A DNA stretch of 34,526 nucleotides, from positions 1 through 34,526 of the forward strand of contig CATZRJ010000020.1 in the NCBI GenBank assembly GCA_958423535.1. The letters run 5' to 3'. The notes under the pieces are model-generated. The model saw only the letters and a list, made by a program, of their open reading frames with translations. It did not search any database and was not told the origin of the DNA. Of this stretch, positions 1-7,641 are shown piece by piece. The position numbers and the translations under genes are program-made. Origin of the DNA: an uncultured Collinsella sp. (GTDB lineage: Bacteria; Actinomycetota; Coriobacteriia; Coriobacteriales; Coriobacteriaceae). Position 1 is the first letter of the stretch; every line of letters starts with the position of its first letter.

Positions 1-344
1 CCACCGCCAGCCCCTGGAACTGGGAGGCCACCGCTCGCGAGGATCCGCAGTACCGCCCCTTCGACGCCGACGCCTACTTTATCGGCGGCACCAAGGGCGC
101 CCTTTCGCTGCCCCGCCTGCACCAGTTCTCCTACGACGGCGCCTCTAACTGGCACAAACCGCTGCAGATGGAGATTCCGGCCGTCGACCCGGCACTGCCG
201 CACAAGATGCAGCTCAAGCACTTTGTGAAGGTTGTCCGCCGCGAGGTCGAGCCCGTCGTGACCCCCGCCGATAACGTCAAGACGCTCACGCTTCTCAACG
301 CTATCAAGGAGGCCGCCGAGACCGGCCAGCTCGTTGAGCTGTAA
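1..344 (+). CDS. Gfo/Idh/MocA-family oxidoreductase, C-terminal fragment
   Basis: The open frame enters from the left edge and ends at TAA 342-344, leaving about 113 residues. The segment contains FIGGTKGALSLPRLHQFSYD and ends NAIKEAAETGQLVEL. That ending matches the C-terminal helix of Gfo/Idh/MocA NAD(P)-dependent sugar dehydrogenases (typically '..L.vieAi..Sa.tGk.v.l'). The N-terminal Rossmann fold and catalytic Lys lie outside the window, so substrate and cofactor cannot be judged. Codon use is the same GC-rich style as its neighbours. A rho-independent terminator follows about 70 bp downstream, so this is the last gene of its transcript. Family assignment is fairly sure; any narrower name would be a guess. 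Confidence 0.75.
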   Translation, partial: TASPWNWEATAREDPQYRPFDADAYFIGGTKGALSLPRLHQFSYDGASNWHKPLQMEIPAVDPALPHKMQLKHFVKVVRREVEPVVTPADNVKTLTLLNAIKEAAETGQLVEL

Positions 345-416
345 TGCCTTAAGAGCGGGCCGCGGCAAACTCCCCGCCGAGCGCCTCGGCCCGCCACCAA
401 CAAGCCCCTCTTCTTT

Positions 417-452
417 GCCCCGCGAGCAGCCTCCTGCCCGCGGGGCATTTTG
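417..452 (+). terminator. Rho-independent terminator after the oxidoreductase
   Basis: GCCCCGCG (417-424) pairs with CGCGGGGC (439-446), followed by ATTTT. It lies 73 bp after the stop codon at 344 and closes the left-edge transcript. Confidence 0.75.
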
Positions 453-522
453 CTACCTTGCCGACGATTATTCTGGAGCGAGGCTATTTTGCGCCTCAGC
501 TTGGTTCGTTCGTCACGAAATG

Positions 523-660
523 GGCCTATCTACTACGTTTAACCGATCGCCCTCAAGCATGCCGAATTTCGCGAGATAAAAACCGCAGGTAAACGGCTTG
601 CCGACTGTCGGAAAACCCAGGTATGGTCAGCCCCTACGGGTAAAACGTAGTAGATAGGCC
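523..660. repeat. CTACTACGTTT inverted-repeat element, copy 1
   Basis: This is a non-coding element in the 409 bp gap before tex. It is bounded by perfect 18 bp inverted termini, GGCCTATCTACTACGTTT (523-540) and its complement (643-660). The interior contains AACCGCAGGTAAACGGC and GCTTGCCGA near 585-605. A diverged second copy occurs at 30743-30870 on the other strand, with nearly the same terminus-to-terminus length and the same internal core. No convincing ORF lies inside. It could be a miniature mobile element, a structured RNA, or a protein-bound palindrome. The function is unknown. Confidence 0.8.
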
Positions 661-753
661 GTTTTCGTGGCGCGGCCCCAAAACAGCCTTTTGGGACGGG
701 TGGTATCCTTGGTAGCCCTGTGCTGCAAACGCACCTTAAACGCAAGGAGTCCC

Positions 754-2901
754 ATGGATCTTATCGCCCAGCTCGCCCGCGAGCTCAACCTTAAGGCCGC
801 CAACGTCGAGGCGGCCGTCAAGCTCATCGACGAGGGCAACACCATTCCCTTTATCTCGCGCTACCGCAAGGAAGCAACGGGCGGCATGGATGACGTCGCC
901 CTGCGCGCGCTCGACGAGCGCCTGTCCTACCTGCGCAATCTTGAGCAGCGTAAAGAGGACGTCATTCTGCTCATTGACGCCCAGGGCAAACTCACGCCCG
1001 AACTCGAGCAGCAGATTCGCGAGGCCACGCAGCTCCAGCGTGTCGAGGACCTCTACAAGCCCTACCGCAAAAAGCGCATGACCCGCGCGCAGAAGGCCCG
1101 CGAGGCAGGGCTGGAGCCGCTCGCCAACATGATCATCATGCAGGCCTCGGCCAAGGGCAGCGCGCTCGACGCCGCCGCGGCATACGTCAACGAGGAAGCC
1201 GGCTTCGACACACCCGAAAAGGCGCTCGCCGGCGCCGCCGACATCGTGGCCGAGACGGTGGCCGAGGACCCCGAGAACGTCGCCGACCTGCGCGCCTTTA
1301 CGCAAAACACCGCCGACATCGTCGTCGAGGCGACCGACCCCGCCGAAAAGACTCCCTACGAGCCCTACTACAACTTTGACGAGCCGCTGCGCCGTATACC
1401 CAACCACCGCGTGCTGGCTATCGACCGCGGTGAGCGCGAGGGCAAGCTCCGCGTGCGCGTGAACGTCGACAGCGCCGCCGCCACGGCACGCCTCGGCAGC
1501 CGTTGGCCCCGCCGCCAGGGCGTCTTCGCGCCCATCTTCGATGCCGCCATCGCTGACGGTTACAAGCGCCTCATGGCTCCCTCGCTGGAGCGCGAGGCCC
1601 GCGCCAAACTCACCGTTCGCGCCCAGACCGAGGCCATCAACGTCTTTGCCAAGAATCTCGAGGGCCTGCTCTCGGCACGCCCCGTGCGCGGCGCCCGCGT
1701 GCTCGCGCTCGACCCGGGCTACCGCACCGGCTGCAAGGTCGCCGTCATGGACGAGACCGGCAAGCTGCTCGATCACGGCGTGGTCTACCCCACCAAGCCA
1801 CGCCACGACGTCGCCGGCACCAAGCGCGAGCTCGCCCGCCTCGTCAAGAAGGACGGCGTCAACACCATCGTCATCGGCAACGGCACTGCCAGCCGCGAGA
1901 CCGAGGAAGTCGTCTCGGAGTTCATCGCCGAGCAGGCTCCTGGGCTGCGATACACCATCGTCAACGAGGCCGGCGCATCGGTGTACTCCGCCTCCGAGCT
2001 CGCAAGCCAGGAGTATCCCGACCTGGATGTCACTGTGCGTGGCGCCATGAGCCTGGGCCGCCGCCTGCAAGACCCGCTGGCAGAGCTCGTCAAGATTCCG
2101 CCCCAGTCCATCGGCGTTGGCCAGTACCAGCACGACCTTGACCAGGCCGAGCTTTCGCGCACCCTGGGCCACGTGGTGGAAGACGTCGTCAACCGCGTGG
2201 GCGTCGACGTAAACACCGCGAGCGCGAGCCTGCTGGGATACGTATCGGGCATCACGCCAAGCGTGGCCAAGAACATCGTGGCCTACCGCGAGGAAAACGG
2301 CGCCTTTACCGATCGCCACCAGCTCAAGAAGGTCCCCAAGCTGGGACCCAAGGCATACCTCAACGCCGCGGGCTTCCTGCGCATCAGCGGCGGCAAGAAC
2401 CCGCTCGACGCCACGAGCGTCCACCCCGAAAGCTACGAGGTGGCAACGGCCGTCCTGGAGCGCGCCGGTGTGGCGGCAAGCGAGCTCAGCCGTGGCGGCG
2501 TACCCGATATCGAGCGCCGCCTGGGCAGCATCTCGGCGCTGGCAAGCGACCTAGACTGCGGCACCCTCACGCTCATCGACATCGTTAACGAACTCAAAAA
2601 GCCCGGCCGCGACCCGCGCGACGACGCGCCCGAGGTGGTCTTTAGCCGCACGGCACTTTCCATCGACGACCTGGAGCCCGGCATGGAGCTCAAGGGCACG
2701 GTGCGCAACGTTGTGGACTTTGGCGCCTTCGTCGACGTGGGCGTGCACCAGGACGGCCTCGTACACATCTCCAAGCTGGCCAACCGCTTCGTCAAGCACC
2801 CGAGCGACGTGGTGCGCGTCGGCGACACGGTGAAGGTGTGGGTCGAAAAGGTCGATCGCGACCGAAAGAAGATCTCCCTCACCATGGTGCAGGGGAAGTA
2901 A
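754..2901 (+). CDS. tex: Tex family RNA-binding transcription accessory protein
   Basis: 715 residues. Tex is a conserved bacterial nucleic-acid-binding protein related to eukaryotic Spt6. The N-terminal helical region holds the family hallmark IPFISRYRKEATGGMDD (residues about 31-48). A YqgF/RNase H-like domain starts near residue 315 (VLALDPGYRTGCKVAVMDE). A helix-hairpin-helix region spans about 482-550 (DVNTASASLLGYVSGI). A C-terminal S1 domain begins near 639 (GTVRNVVDFGAFVDVGVHQD) and runs almost to the end. ATG 754 was chosen because AAGGAG lies 4 bp upstream at 744-749; an in-frame earlier start at 667 would lie inside unrelated intergenic sequence. Full length for the family. The gene is monocistronic between an inverted-repeat element and a nested palindrome. 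Confidence 0.95.
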   Translation: MDLIAQLARELNLKAANVEAAVKLIDEGNTIPFISRYRKEATGGMDDVALRALDERLSYLRNLEQRKEDVILLIDAQGKLTPELEQQIREATQLQRVEDLYKPYRKKRMTRAQKAREAGLEPLANMIIMQASAKGSALDAAAAYVNEEAGFDTPEKALAGAADIVAETVAEDPENVADLRAFTQNTADIVVEATDPAEKTPYEPYYNFDEPLRRIPNHRVLAIDRGEREGKLRVRVNVDSAAATARLGSRWPRRQGVFAPIFDAAIADGYKRLMAPSLEREARAKLTVRAQTEAINVFAKNLEGLLSARPVRGARVLALDPGYRTGCKVAVMDETGKLLDHGVVYPTKPRHDVAGTKRELARLVKKDGVNTIVIGNGTASRETEEVVSEFIAEQAPGLRYTIVNEAGASVYSASELASQEYPDLDVTVRGAMSLGRRLQDPLAELVKIPPQSIGVGQYQHDLDQAELSRTLGHVVEDVVNRVGVDVNTASASLLGYVSGITPSVAKNIVAYREENGAFTDRHQLKKVPKLGPKAYLNAAGFLRISGGKNPLDATSVHPESYEVATAVLERAGVAASELSRGGVPDIERRLGSISALASDLDCGTLTLIDIVNELKKPGRDPRDDAPEVVFSRTALSIDDLEPGMELKGTVRNVVDFGAFVDVGVHQDGLVHISKLANRFVKHPSDVVRVGDTVKVWVEKVDRDRKKISLTMVQGK

Positions 2902-2912
2902 ACCGCTTATAG

Positions 2913-3126
2913 CAAAGGTACCCCCTCTCGCGACGTGCAAAATCGCGAGTATTCTGCAAATTCCGCCGTTCCGGATGCCCGTCAGAGACGATAAAGCAAA
3001 AAACAGCCCCCGTTTTAGCGTCGTCAGAGCCAAAACGGGGGCTGTTCCGTGCTTTATCTAGCTGGTAAAAGCCTTTACCTTGCTGAATACTCTCAATTTT
3101 GCACGGCGCAGGCGGGGGTACCTTTG
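2913..3126. repeat. Nested composite palindrome downstream of tex
   Basis: Arms of 47 nt (2913-2959 and 3080-3126) are inverted copies matching at about 40 of 47 positions. Both carry CAAAGGTACCCCC, CGTGCAAAAT and GAGTATTC. They are centred on the strong hairpin at 3002-3046, and an ATAAAGCA/TGCTTTAT pair lies between the two layers. The left arm also holds its own small palindrome, CTCGCGA with TCGCGAG. The whole unit of about 214 bp occupies most of the 382 bp gap between tex and the aldolase gene. It contains no plausible gene. Confidence 0.75.
3002..3046. terminator. Bidirectional terminator hairpin after tex
   Basis: AACAGCCCCCGTTTT (3002-3016) pairs perfectly with 3032-3046, a 15 bp stem with a 15 nt loop. 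T/A-rich arms allow termination of tex and of transcription coming from the right. Confidence 0.8.
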
Positions 3127-3181
3127 TCCACGGCAGAATATGGAAGCCAATCACCAACCTACCGGCAAGCTCGTGTCGGTA

Positions 3182-3253
3182 GCCCCGGCCTTTCCTTTGC
3201 CTAGCGCGACCCTCGCGAAGCGCGTGAGCGATAGGGAAAGGAAAGGCCGGGGC
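3182..3253 (-). terminator. Long-arm palindrome after the aldolase gene, possible terminator
   Basis: Arms of 17 bp are perfectly complementary: GCCCCGGCCTTTCCTTT at 3182-3198 and its complement at 3237-3253. They enclose a 38 nt GC-rich loop. It starts 30 bp past the stop of the minus-strand aldolase gene, where a terminator is expected. It has no clear U-tract, so it may instead be an intergenic palindromic repeat. Confidence 0.55.
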
Positions 3254-3283
3254 GAACAACCCTCGGCGCAGCCAGTGTTCGCG

Positions 3284-3988
3284 TTACGGCAGGATGTGGA
3301 AGCCGAGCGAGGCGATATCCTTGGCAAAGCCGCGCACGGTGTCGAGCGAGACCTCGTACGGGTCGCGACCGATGTTCTTGCGCTTGGCCAGGATGCTGTT
3401 GGGCACCGTGATGATCTGGCAACCGCAGGCCTCGGCCTGGTAAATGTTGATGAGCTCGCGCGTGGATGCCCACAGGACCTCGCAGTTGGGCTTGACGGCG
3501 GCCTTCTTGACCGACTCCGTCATAAACGGAATGGGATCGACGCCGGTATCGGCGATGCGGCCGGCAAAGAGCGAGATGATGGACGGCGTCTCGGCGTCAA
3601 CGGCCTCGACCATCTCGTCGACCTGCGCGGGCGTAAAGATGGTGGTGACGTTGACCTTGATGCCGTCGGCCGAAAGCTTGCGAACCAGCTCGGCGGTGGA
3701 CTCGCCCTTGGTGGTCACGCACGGAATCTTGACGTAGACGTTGTCGGCCCAGGTAGCGATCTCGCGCGCCTCGACCTCCATGGTCTCGACGTCGTCGGCA
3801 AAGACCTCAAACGAGACGGACACATCGGTGATGTGGGCCAGGACCTCCTTGGCAAACGCGCGGTAGTCCGTCACGCCGCCCTTCTTCATAAGGGACGGGT
3901 TGGTCGTGAAACCCTGAACGTTGCCGTTCTCGTACATGTCGAGCATGCCCTCGAGGTTTGCACCGTCAGCGAACACCTTGATTGCCAT
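3284..3988 (-). CDS. Transaldolase / fructose-6-phosphate aldolase family protein, paralogue 1
   Basis: 234 residues, the size of the small (TalC/FSA-like) transaldolase subfamily. It is a class I aldolase TIM barrel that forms a Schiff base. Visible hallmarks are VQGFTTNPSLM (24-34), the strand VYVKIP carrying the likely catalytic Lys87, GIKVNVTTIFT, and FAGRIADTGVDP. Start ATG 3988 is preceded by AAAGGA at good spacing; a longer frame to 4012 adds eight residues with no family match. It is about 82% identical by eye to the paralogue at 6583-7293. It lies beyond the terminator of the PTS operon, so it probably has its own promoter. The substrate could be fructose 6-phosphate, sedoheptulose 7-phosphate or another ketose phosphate; the sequence alone does not decide. 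Confidence 0.9.
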   Translation of the reverse strand: MAIKVFADGANLEGMLDMYENGNVQGFTTNPSLMKKGGVTDYRAFAKEVLAHITDVSVSFEVFADDVETMEVEAREIATWADNVYVKIPCVTTKGESTAELVRKLSADGIKVNVTTIFTPAQVDEMVEAVDAETPSIISLFAGRIADTGVDPIPFMTESVKKAAVKPNCEVLWASTRELINIYQAEACGCQIITVPNSILAKRKNIGRDPYEVSLDTVRGFAKDIASLGFHILP

Positions 3989-4126
3989 CTGCCTGATTCC
4001 TTTCGTTTGCATGCGGCCGATAAACTGCTAAACACTTTACCTATGTTTATCAAGGCGTGAGCTGCGGGTTTTTATCTTCTCGGCGAACGGTTTTGCAGAT
4101 TTACCATTTTTATATCGACGCCCCAG

Positions 4127-4145
4127 CGGCAAAACGTTTTTGCCG
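4127..4145. promoter_or_regulatory. Palindromic operator candidate upstream of aldolase 1
   Basis: CGGCAAAA and TTTTGCCG are separated by 3 bp, a perfect 8 bp dyad. It lies about 140 bp upstream of the aldolase start, within the 324 bp gap 3989-4312. An AT-rich promoter-like stretch (TATAAAAAT on the minus strand) is adjacent. Its role as a repressor site is inferred. Confidence 0.4.
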
Positions 4146-4215
4146 ATCATCGCGGTTGATTCCGTTCACGGAACAGAAGCAGCGCCTTGCCGGCTCGTTT
4201 TCACAATCGCCCCAA

Positions 4216-4255
4216 AGCAAAAAGCGGTGACGCCTCATTTGAGACGTCACCGCTT
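4216..4255 (-). terminator. Terminator of the ascorbate-type PTS operon
   Basis: AAGCGGTGACG (4222-4232) pairs with CGTCACCGCTT (4245-4255). Read on the minus strand it is followed by TTTTGCTTTG. It lies 58 bp past the ulaA stop. Confidence 0.8.
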
Positions 4256-4312
4256 CCGTGTAGGAGCCGGTTATCGGAGCTCCGCCCGATTAGGGCTTAA
4301 CGTACGCCTGGA

Positions 4313-5704
4313 TTACTCTTCCTCAACGTGATTGATCACAGCACCCTTGGTGTGGATGAAGTTGGGGACGAAGGCGACGACCAGAAGGACAGCGAGAATC
4401 GCGTAGACACCGGTGGTACCGAAGGCCTCGGCAGCGCGGCCGAGCGTAATACCAATGACAGAGAAATCGAAGTCGCCGAACGTAGTGTTCTTGAAGCCAA
4501 AGACGTCAAGAACGGGCAGGAGCAGGGCCGGGGCAAAGGTGATGAGCAGGCCGTTGACGAAAGCACCAAGAGCTGCGCCCTTGCGACCGCCGGTAGCATT
4601 GCCGTAGATGCCTGCGGTAGCACCGCAGAAGAAGTGGGGAACCATGCCCGGGATGATGAAGATGCCCAGGGTAGCGCCCACGATGAACATACCGACCACG
4701 CCACCGATGAAGGAAGCGACAAAGCCGAGGATGACGGCAGTGGGAGCATAGGGGAAGAAGACGGCGCAGTCGACGGCAGGGATAGCGCCAGGGATCAGCT
4801 TGTTGGAGATGCCCTGGAAAGCCGGGACCAGGTCGGCAAGGATCATACGAACGCCGTTGTAGACGATAGTGACACCGACGGCGAAGGACAGGGCACAGGT
4901 CAGGGCGTAGACGATTACATTGTCGCCGCCAGCGGTCTTGGTAACGACCGCAGGATCTGCGATGTAAGCGGCGAAAGCGGTAACCAGGTAGAAGAAGGCC
5001 ATGGTAAGAGCCGTGGAGATGGTGGTGTCGCGCAGGAAGGAGAACTTCTCGGGGACCTCGATCTTCTCGGTGCTGTTCTCCTCGGCGTCCTTAGCAAAAA
5101 GCGTACCGACTGCAGCGGAGATGTAATAGGCGAGTGAACCGAAGTGGCCCATGGCGATTTCATCGCCATCGGTAACCTTCTCGGTGAAACGCTGACCAAC
5201 GGCGGGAAGCATAGCGCTCACGAGGCCCAGGAACATGCCACCCACGATGACAAGCTGGACATCCTGGAAGCCAGATGCCTGCAGAACGGCAGACAGCAGG
5301 CAAGCCATGAACATGCTGTGATGGCCCGTCAGGAAGATGTACTTAAACTTGGTAAAGCGGGCAATGATAATGTTCACGACGTAGCCGAGAATCAGGATCA
5401 TCATGGTCTGAACGCCGAGGACGCTCTGAGCCATCGAAACGACGACCTCGTTGTTGGGCACGACGCCGGTGATGTGGAAACCGGTCTCGATGAAGGTACC
5501 CAGCGGAGCAAGGTTCTCCTGAACAACAGCGGCGCCGGCAGACAGCATGATGTAACCCAGAATGGGCTTCAGGGTGCCCGTCATCACCTTGTGGGCAGGA
5601 CGCTTAAGCGCGACAAGGCCCACAAAGGCAAATAGACCCATGATCCATGCTGGCTTGGTCAGAATCGATTGGATAAACTCAAGTATGGGAAGGATGGCTT
5701 GCAT
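4313..5704 (-). CDS. ulaA: PTS ascorbate-type transporter, EIIC component (UlaA/SgaT)
   Basis: 463 residues, polytopic membrane permease of a group-translocating sugar transporter. Family features include KPAWIMGLFAFVGLVALKRP near the N-terminus, GVVPNNEVVVSMAQSVLG, the loop FTKFKYIFLTGHHSMFMACL, and GNATGGRKGA near residue 395. Together they match UlaA/SgaT. ATG 5704 is preceded by AAAGGAAG; the frame extends 15 residues upstream into the leader without a better site. It is the last gene of aldolase-ulaC-ulaB-ulaA. The EIIC class is sure. The actual substrate may not be ascorbate, because the ascorbate catabolic genes ulaD, E, F and G are absent here and aldolases accompany the transporter instead. 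Confidence 0.9.
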   Translation of the reverse strand: MQAILPILEFIQSILTKPAWIMGLFAFVGLVALKRPAHKVMTGTLKPILGYIMLSAGAAVVQENLAPLGTFIETGFHITGVVPNNEVVVSMAQSVLGVQTMMILILGYVVNIIIARFTKFKYIFLTGHHSMFMACLLSAVLQASGFQDVQLVIVGGMFLGLVSAMLPAVGQRFTEKVTDGDEIAMGHFGSLAYYISAAVGTLFAKDAEENSTEKIEVPEKFSFLRDTTISTALTMAFFYLVTAFAAYIADPAVVTKTAGGDNVIVYALTCALSFAVGVTIVYNGVRMILADLVPAFQGISNKLIPGAIPAVDCAVFFPYAPTAVILGFVASFIGGVVGMFIVGATLGIFIIPGMVPHFFCGATAGIYGNATGGRKGAALGAFVNGLLITFAPALLLPVLDVFGFKNTTFGDFDFSVIGITLGRAAEAFGTTGVYAILAVLLVVAFVPNFIHTKGAVINHVEEE

Positions 5705-5728
5705 CTGCGCTTCCTTTCTCTCTAACGT

Positions 5729-5761
5729 GGGCGCGTTTCCCTCTTCCACAGGGAACCGCCC
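5729..5761 (-). other. Intercistronic hairpin between ulaB and ulaA
   Basis: GGGCGCGTTTCCC (5729-5741) and GGGAACCGCCC (5751-5761) form an imperfect stem in the 71 bp ulaB-ulaA gap. There is no U-tract after it on the coding (minus) strand. It is better explained as an mRNA processing or stability structure that sets ulaA level than as a full terminator. Confidence 0.45.
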
Positions 5762-5775
5762 TTTTTTGTGCCGCT

Positions 5776-6051
5776 TTAGGCGTTAGCGGCGGCCGCCTTG
5801 ATTGCCTCGAGGGCGTCTTCGCGGATCTTCTTCTTGTTCACATAGCTGCGAACGATCACAACGTTGCCGTGGAGCTCGGGAGCGAGTTCCTTAACGGTGA
5901 TGAACAGATCCGGATTTGCGGAAGAAGCACCATTCAGGTCCATAGACTCAACGTCGGCCTTGATGCCCTCCTCCTCGCAAAGCTCCTCGACTTTGCCAGC
6001 GAGCATCAGGCTAGACCCGATGCCGTTTCCGCATACGGTGATGATATGCAT
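5776..6051 (-). CDS. ulaB: PTS ascorbate-type EIIB component (UlaB/SgaB)
   Basis: 91 residues, a cytoplasmic phosphocarrier. The N-terminal P-loop TVCGNGIGSSLML contains Cys7, the residue phosphorylated by EIIA before transfer to sugar at EIIC. Length and fold fit the lactose/cellobiose-IIB superfamily, UlaB branch. The start is directly after an AGGAAGG-type site (minus strand of about 6059-6066). It lies between ulaC and ulaA. The C-terminus is Ala-rich (AIKAAAANA). The gene is intact and co-transcribed with its partners. Confidence 0.9.
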   Translation of the reverse strand: MHIITVCGNGIGSSLMLAGKVEELCEEEGIKADVESMDLNGASSANPDLFITVKELAPELHGNVVIVRSYVNKKKIREDALEAIKAAAANA

Positions 6052-6126
6052 GGCAACCTTCCTCTCCTACACGTGACGGTTTTCCGTCTATCCAAAAGCG
6101 GCGACGCATCGCCGTGCCATTAAGGC

Positions 6127-6573
6127 CTAAAAGAATGAACGCATGGTCTCCAAAACCTGCTCGGGCGTATCGCATGCGCTGAGCTTGGCAACGCAGTCCT
6201 CGTCCTCGAACATCTGCGAAAGCTCCGCCAAGCAGCCAAGATGAGCCTTGGGGTCGGGTGCGCAAATACCCACGAGCACGTGAACCGGATCGAAATCCTC
6301 GTGTCCAAACGCAACGGCAGGGTCAAGCGTGACGATACAGATTCCCGCTTCGCTCACATTGCCATCTGCCTGAGCGTGGGGCATGGCGATGCCCTCTTCC
6401 AAGACCATATAGGGGCCGAATTTGTGAACCGATGAAATCATGGCGTCAACATAGCTCTGGTCGCATTTGCCAGCGTCTACGAGCAACTTACCGCATGCCC
6501 TGATCGCTTCCTCCCAGTCGGAGGCCTCGACGTGGCAGGCAACAAGCTCGGGTTTAAGAAGATCGGTCAGCAT
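6127..6573 (-). CDS. ulaC: PTS EIIA component, mannitol/fructose-type (UlaC)
   Basis: 148 residues, a cytoplasmic EIIA domain of the fructose/mannitol/Ntr class. It accepts phosphate from HPr and passes it to EIIB. The active-site segment EEGIAMPHAQ places the phosphorylated His at about residue 66. The hydrophobic strand PVHVLVGICAPD and C-terminal helix are typical. It starts 9 bp after the stop of the upstream aldolase gene, indicating tight coupling within the operon. Full length, with no fused EIIB. Confidence 0.9.
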   Translation of the reverse strand: MLTDLLKPELVACHVEASDWEEAIRACGKLLVDAGKCDQSYVDAMISSVHKFGPYMVLEEGIAMPHAQADGNVSEAGICIVTLDPAVAFGHEDFDPVHVLVGICAPDPKAHLGCLAELSQMFEDEDCVAKLSACDTPEQVLETMRSFF

Positions 6574-6582
6574 GCTCGTCCC

Positions 6583-7293
6583 CTACTCCTCGGGCAAGAT
6601 ATGAAAACCAAGCGCCTGAACGTCGCGGGCAAAGCCCTTGACCGTATCAAGCGAGTACTCAAGCAAATCTTTCCCGAAATTCTTGCGCTTGGCAAGAATG
6701 GCATTGGGGACCGTAATGATCTGGCATCCAACGGACTCCGCCTGGAAGATATTGAGGACCTCGCGCGTAGACGCCCAGAGAACCTCGGCAGCAGGCTTAA
6801 CGGCAGCCTTCTTTACGGACTCCGCCATGAGGGGCAGCGGATCGACGCCGGTATCGGCAATGCGACCGGCAAAGATGGACAGAATAGAGGGGGTCTCGGC
6901 AGAAACGGCATCGACGAACTCGTCGACCTGCTCGGGCGTGAAGATAGTGGTGACATTCACCTTGATGCCGTCGGCAGAAAGGCGCTTGACCAACGCGGCA
7001 GTAGACTCGCCCTTGGTGTTGAGCGCCGGGATCTTAACGTAGACGTTGTCTGCCCAGGTTGCGATCTCGCGAGCCTCGGCTTCCATACCAGCCTCGTCAT
7101 CAGCGAAAACCTCAAAAGAAACCGACACATCGGTAATGTGCTCAAGAACCGTCTTGGCAAAAGCGCGGTAGTCGGTCACGCCGCCGGCCTTCATAAGGGA
7201 AGGATTGGTCGTGAAGCCCTGAACGTTGCCATTGTCATGCATGTCAAGCATGCCTTCGAGGTTAGCGCCGTCGGCAAACACCTTGATCGCCAT
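6583..7293 (-). CDS. Transaldolase / fructose-6-phosphate aldolase family protein, paralogue 2
   Basis: 236 residues and first gene of the PTS operon. It has the same motifs as the paralogue at 3284-3988: VQGFTTNPSLM, VYVKIP with the probable Schiff-base Lys87, and FAGRIADTGVDP. The two differ at about 42 positions, many conservative, plus a two-residue C-terminal extension (EE). ATG 7293 has AAAGGA upstream (GAGAAAGGACCAAAT); the frame to 7350 runs into the operator region and was not used. Its place ahead of EIIA suggests that its substrate derives from the transported sugar. Precise activity (aldolase versus transaldolase) is not decided by sequence. Confidence 0.9.
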   Translation of the reverse strand: MAIKVFADGANLEGMLDMHDNGNVQGFTTNPSLMKAGGVTDYRAFAKTVLEHITDVSVSFEVFADDEAGMEAEAREIATWADNVYVKIPALNTKGESTAALVKRLSADGIKVNVTTIFTPEQVDEFVDAVSAETPSILSIFAGRIADTGVDPLPLMAESVKKAAVKPAAEVLWASTREVLNIFQAESVGCQIITVPNAILAKRKNFGKDLLEYSLDTVKGFARDVQALGFHILPEE

Positions 7294-7321
7294 ATTTGGT
7301 CCTTTCTCATCTAGCACTATT

Positions 7322-7398
7322 GCTATCGAAAGCCTTCTCCTTTGTTTCAAAAGCTTTTCGGTTTTCTTTTATAAACCATTTCAAAAGCTATCGAAAGC
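7322..7398. promoter_or_regulatory. Operator/promoter region of the PTS operon with repeated motifs
   Basis: The 348 bp gap 7294-7641 is much more AT-rich than its surroundings. It contains GCTATCGAAAGC twice (7322-7333 and 7387-7398, 65 bp apart) and TTTCAAAAGCT twice (7345-7355 and 7379-7389). A TATAAA box on the minus strand (about 7368-7373) lies between them. This is the layout expected for a repressor that binds two sites around a promoter, and the adjacent DeoR protein is the natural candidate. Binding is inferred. Confidence 0.55.
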
Positions 7399-7599
7399 TC
7401 AATTGTCAACTTTCCGTGAACGGTCGAATATCGGGTGTGAACGTACTTCTTTTGGGCGGCACCTTCAGAACAAGACCCTCTACACGCAATTTAAGTGCAA
7501 ACTATCTGCTACGCATGCATTTGGGACATGCCATTCCGTTCATTTGATTCATTCGATTTTGCCTTGTTCTTTTCATATCGATACGTTATATTTCGATTA

Positions 7600-7624
7600 C
7601 GAAAGGCGCATCTTTTGCCTTTCG
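7600..7624 (+). promoter_or_regulatory. Inverted repeat in the leader of the DeoR gene
   Basis: CGAAAGGC (7600-7607) and GCCTTTCG (7617-7624) form an 8 bp dyad. It sits between a possible -10 box (TTATAT, about 7586) and the ribosome site AAAAGGAG (7629-7635). It could be an autoregulatory operator or a leader hairpin. Confidence 0.4.
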
Positions 7625-7641
7625 TTCAAAAGGAGCGGCAT

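Noticed and set aside
736..2424. 562-codon frame on the minus strand opposite tex
   Set aside because: It mirrors the high-GC codon pattern of tex and has a low-complexity Gly/Ala/Val/Asp-rich product without a recognisable domain. Tex itself is certain.
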